Positions 62,834 through 64,000 of a stretch of 64,000 nucleotides of DNA are shown piece by piece. Made by a program: the position numbers and the translations under genes. Numbering within the stretch: the first letter of the stretch is position 1; each line of letters starts with the position of its first letter. The stretch spans positions 50,478 through 114,477 of the forward strand of contig CAYYMD010000001.1 in assembly GCA_964472875.1 (NCBI GenBank), given 5' to 3'. A model generated the notes under the pieces. It was given only the letters and a program-made list of their open reading frames with translations. It had not been told where the DNA came from and did no database searches. This DNA is from CAYYMD01 sp964472875. Lineage in GTDB: Bacteria > Planctomycetota > Phycisphaerae > SM23-33.

Positions 62834-62995
62834 ATGAATATCCTGACACACAACAAGGTCTTTCAAATAAGCCCTAAAAAGAACGGCCATGGGAAAAGAG
62901 GCAGACACGCGGTCGAAACCAAACTCAACTGGGAAGAGGAATTCAAGAAACTCCCGGAGTTCTACGAGGAAGTTCTGGCCGGTAAATGTTTCTGA
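62834..62995 (+). CDS. Small ORF of unknown function
   Basis: A 53-residue open frame starting just after the ATP-grasp stop: basic N-terminal half (KKNGHGKRGRH) and a helical half (NWEEEFKKLPEFYEEVLAGK). I do not recognise it. It sits at the edge of a rearranged region and may be a real small protein or a leftover of a larger gene. Confidence 0.3.
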   Translation: MNILTHNKVFQISPKKNGHGKRGRHAVETKLNWEEEFKKLPEFYEEVLAGKCF

Positions 62996-63004
62996 CAACG
63001 GCAA

Positions 63005-63476
63005 TCATTCGCCCGGCCGTCCAGGTTTGAACGTTTTCTGTTGATTGGGAGCCAAATCGGCCAAAATCATCATTTTTTTGCCGCTGGCAAATTCTATTTC
63101 CACCGGCAAACGGTCGAGTGCTGCCTGGCCTGTGTTTGCAATCCGAACGGAACCATCTTCACAGGCGGCAACCTCGACCTCGCGATGCTCAGGGCACAGC
63201 ACACGTTCCCAGTACATGGCCATACCGCTGACGGTCGATACATAGAAATCGCCGTGACAGCGGTCCAGAACATAATAGAGCATTCTTTCGGTCAGGTGAT
63301 AACAGGCGTTGTCGAAGTACCTCAACAAATGCTGGTGGGCCATGTAAAGGAAATGGCTGCCCGTACGCCTGGCAGCGTGCATCCAGTATTTGAGCACGGC
63401 AATGCGGTATACGTTGTGGCAGTCGCCGGGATATTTTTTGGTTATGTCGACCAGTCGCGGATTGAACAGGCCAGCC
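63005..63476 (-). pseudogene. 5'-truncated gene fragment, C-terminal part of an unrecognised protein
   Basis: A minus-strand open frame has a plausible coding composition, including FNPRLVDITKKYPGDCHN, AHQHLLRYFDNACYHLTER and a C-terminal beta-rich part (VRIANTGQAALDRLPVEIEF). It has no good start codon, and its upstream end meets the transposase fragment near 63477. It may be the tail of a polysaccharide-deacetylase-like enzyme, but that identification is only a guess. The gene appears cut by the transposase sequence. Confidence 0.4.
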
Positions 63477-63851
63477 CGGTGGGACGGCCTGAAGGGCTAT
63501 CTGACGAATACCGATCTGTCGGCCGAGACGGTCATTGAAAACTATGGCCAGTTGTGGCACGTCGAGAAAGCGTTCCGCATCTCGAAGACGGATCTTCGCA
63601 TCCGGCCGATGTTCCATCGCCGTCGCCGCCGCATCGAAGCCCATGTGCTCGTAGCTTTCGTCGCGTACACGATCTACAAGGAACTTGAACGCCGCCTGCA
63701 TGAAGCTGGGCTGTCGATGAGTCCAAAGCGTGCAGCAGAGCTTACGCAGACCATGTATGAAATGACTTTCAAGCTGCCGAACGACCCCGCGTTGCGTCGG
63801 ATTTTACTGCAGATGGATGCCGAGCAGCAGGTCTACGATCTGATCTATTGA
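63477..63851 (+). mobile_element. C-terminal remnant of an IS1634-type transposase
   Basis: The frame from 63477 encodes about 124 residues that match the C-terminus of IS1634/IS4-type DDE transposases: DGLKGYLTNTDLSAETVIEN, LWHVEKAFRISKTDLRIRP, then FVAYTIYKELERRL. The upstream catalytic part is missing, and the reading frame before 63477 belongs to a different gene on the other strand. This is a truncated insertion sequence with its normal stop. Confidence 0.8.
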
Positions 63852-64000
63852 CCGGGTGTCCCAATTCGGAAGTCAGGAAGGTGGTATTCTCCCGTCGCAG
63901 GGGCGAGAGAAATCCCGGCGCGCCGGGACTTATTACGGGTTCCACGAATACATCCGGCAAAACCATAGTCGCCGATTATCTGAAGCGATGGTCTATTGAG
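63852..64000 (+). mobile_element. Possible second transposase fragment, running off the right edge
   Basis: After the IS1634-type stop, an open frame continues to the window end with SRRRGERNPGAPGLITGS and ends in VADYLKRWSIE. The last motif resembles the Y-x-x-RW-x-IE element of DDE transposases. No start codon is identified and the rest is outside the window. The call is tentative. Confidence 0.4.

Overview
The window is chromosomal DNA from a bacterium that is most likely a member of the Planctomycetota, perhaps class Phycisphaerae. The evidence is an EF-Tu whose switch I region lacks the usual RGITI segment (as I recall for Rhodopirellula-type planctomycetes), a SecE with extra N-terminal membrane segments, a PEP-CTERM protein, tRNAs without an encoded CCA tail, and a pilus/secretion locus mixing PilMNO with pseudopilins. 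There is no rRNA, CRISPR array or replication origin in view.

Region 1 (1-13,760, minus strand) is the classic information-processing supercluster. In transcription order it reads tRNA-Thr, tuf, rpmG, tRNA-Trp, secE, nusG, rplK, rplA, rplJ, rplL, rpoB and rpoC, with rpoC running off the left edge. A good promoter lies upstream of tRNA-Thr. L7/L12 carries an unusual charged N-terminal extension.

Region 2 (13,846-32,260, minus strand) is one long operon-like run for a hybrid type IV pilus / type II secretion machine. In transcription order: a structured leader, five pseudopilins or pilin-like proteins and a small membrane protein, then a GspH-like pseudopilin, PilM, PilN, PilO, a PilP/GspC-like protein, the secretin, a TPR lipoprotein, a histidine kinase, a CheY-like regulator, an HD-GYP protein, a STAS protein, the assembly ATPase and the inner-membrane platform protein. 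The signalling genes sit inside the machine genes. The ATPase N-terminus resembles the c-di-GMP-binding MshEN domain.

Region 3 (32,508-44,230) is mixed metabolism: hemC, a nitroreductase, a radical SAM protein, a decayed PIN toxin with its small partner, two sugar-nucleotide epimerases, the pyrR-pyrB-pyrC-PilZ cluster, a TIGR04076 protein, purD and a WbpA-like UDP-sugar dehydrogenase.

Region 4 (44,520-52,000) combines sulfate activation (fused Sat/CysC, then CysQ), a DUF218 protein, a PEP-CTERM protein and WbpB/WbpD/WbpE-like enzymes. With the WbpA-like enzyme these could make a diacetamido uronic acid nucleotide.

Region 5 (52,059-62,831) is an AT-rich polysaccharide cluster: sulfotransferase, flippase, two ATP-grasp ligases, NodB-type deacetylase, polymerase, glycosyltransferase, HAD hydrolase and PIG-L deacetylase. 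PAPS made in region 4 could supply the sulfotransferase, suggesting a sulfated surface or secreted polymer. Transposase remnants lie at 58,660-58,860 and from 63,477 to the right edge, and a small unrecognised ORF and a truncated gene lie before the latter, so the cluster looks transferred or rearranged.
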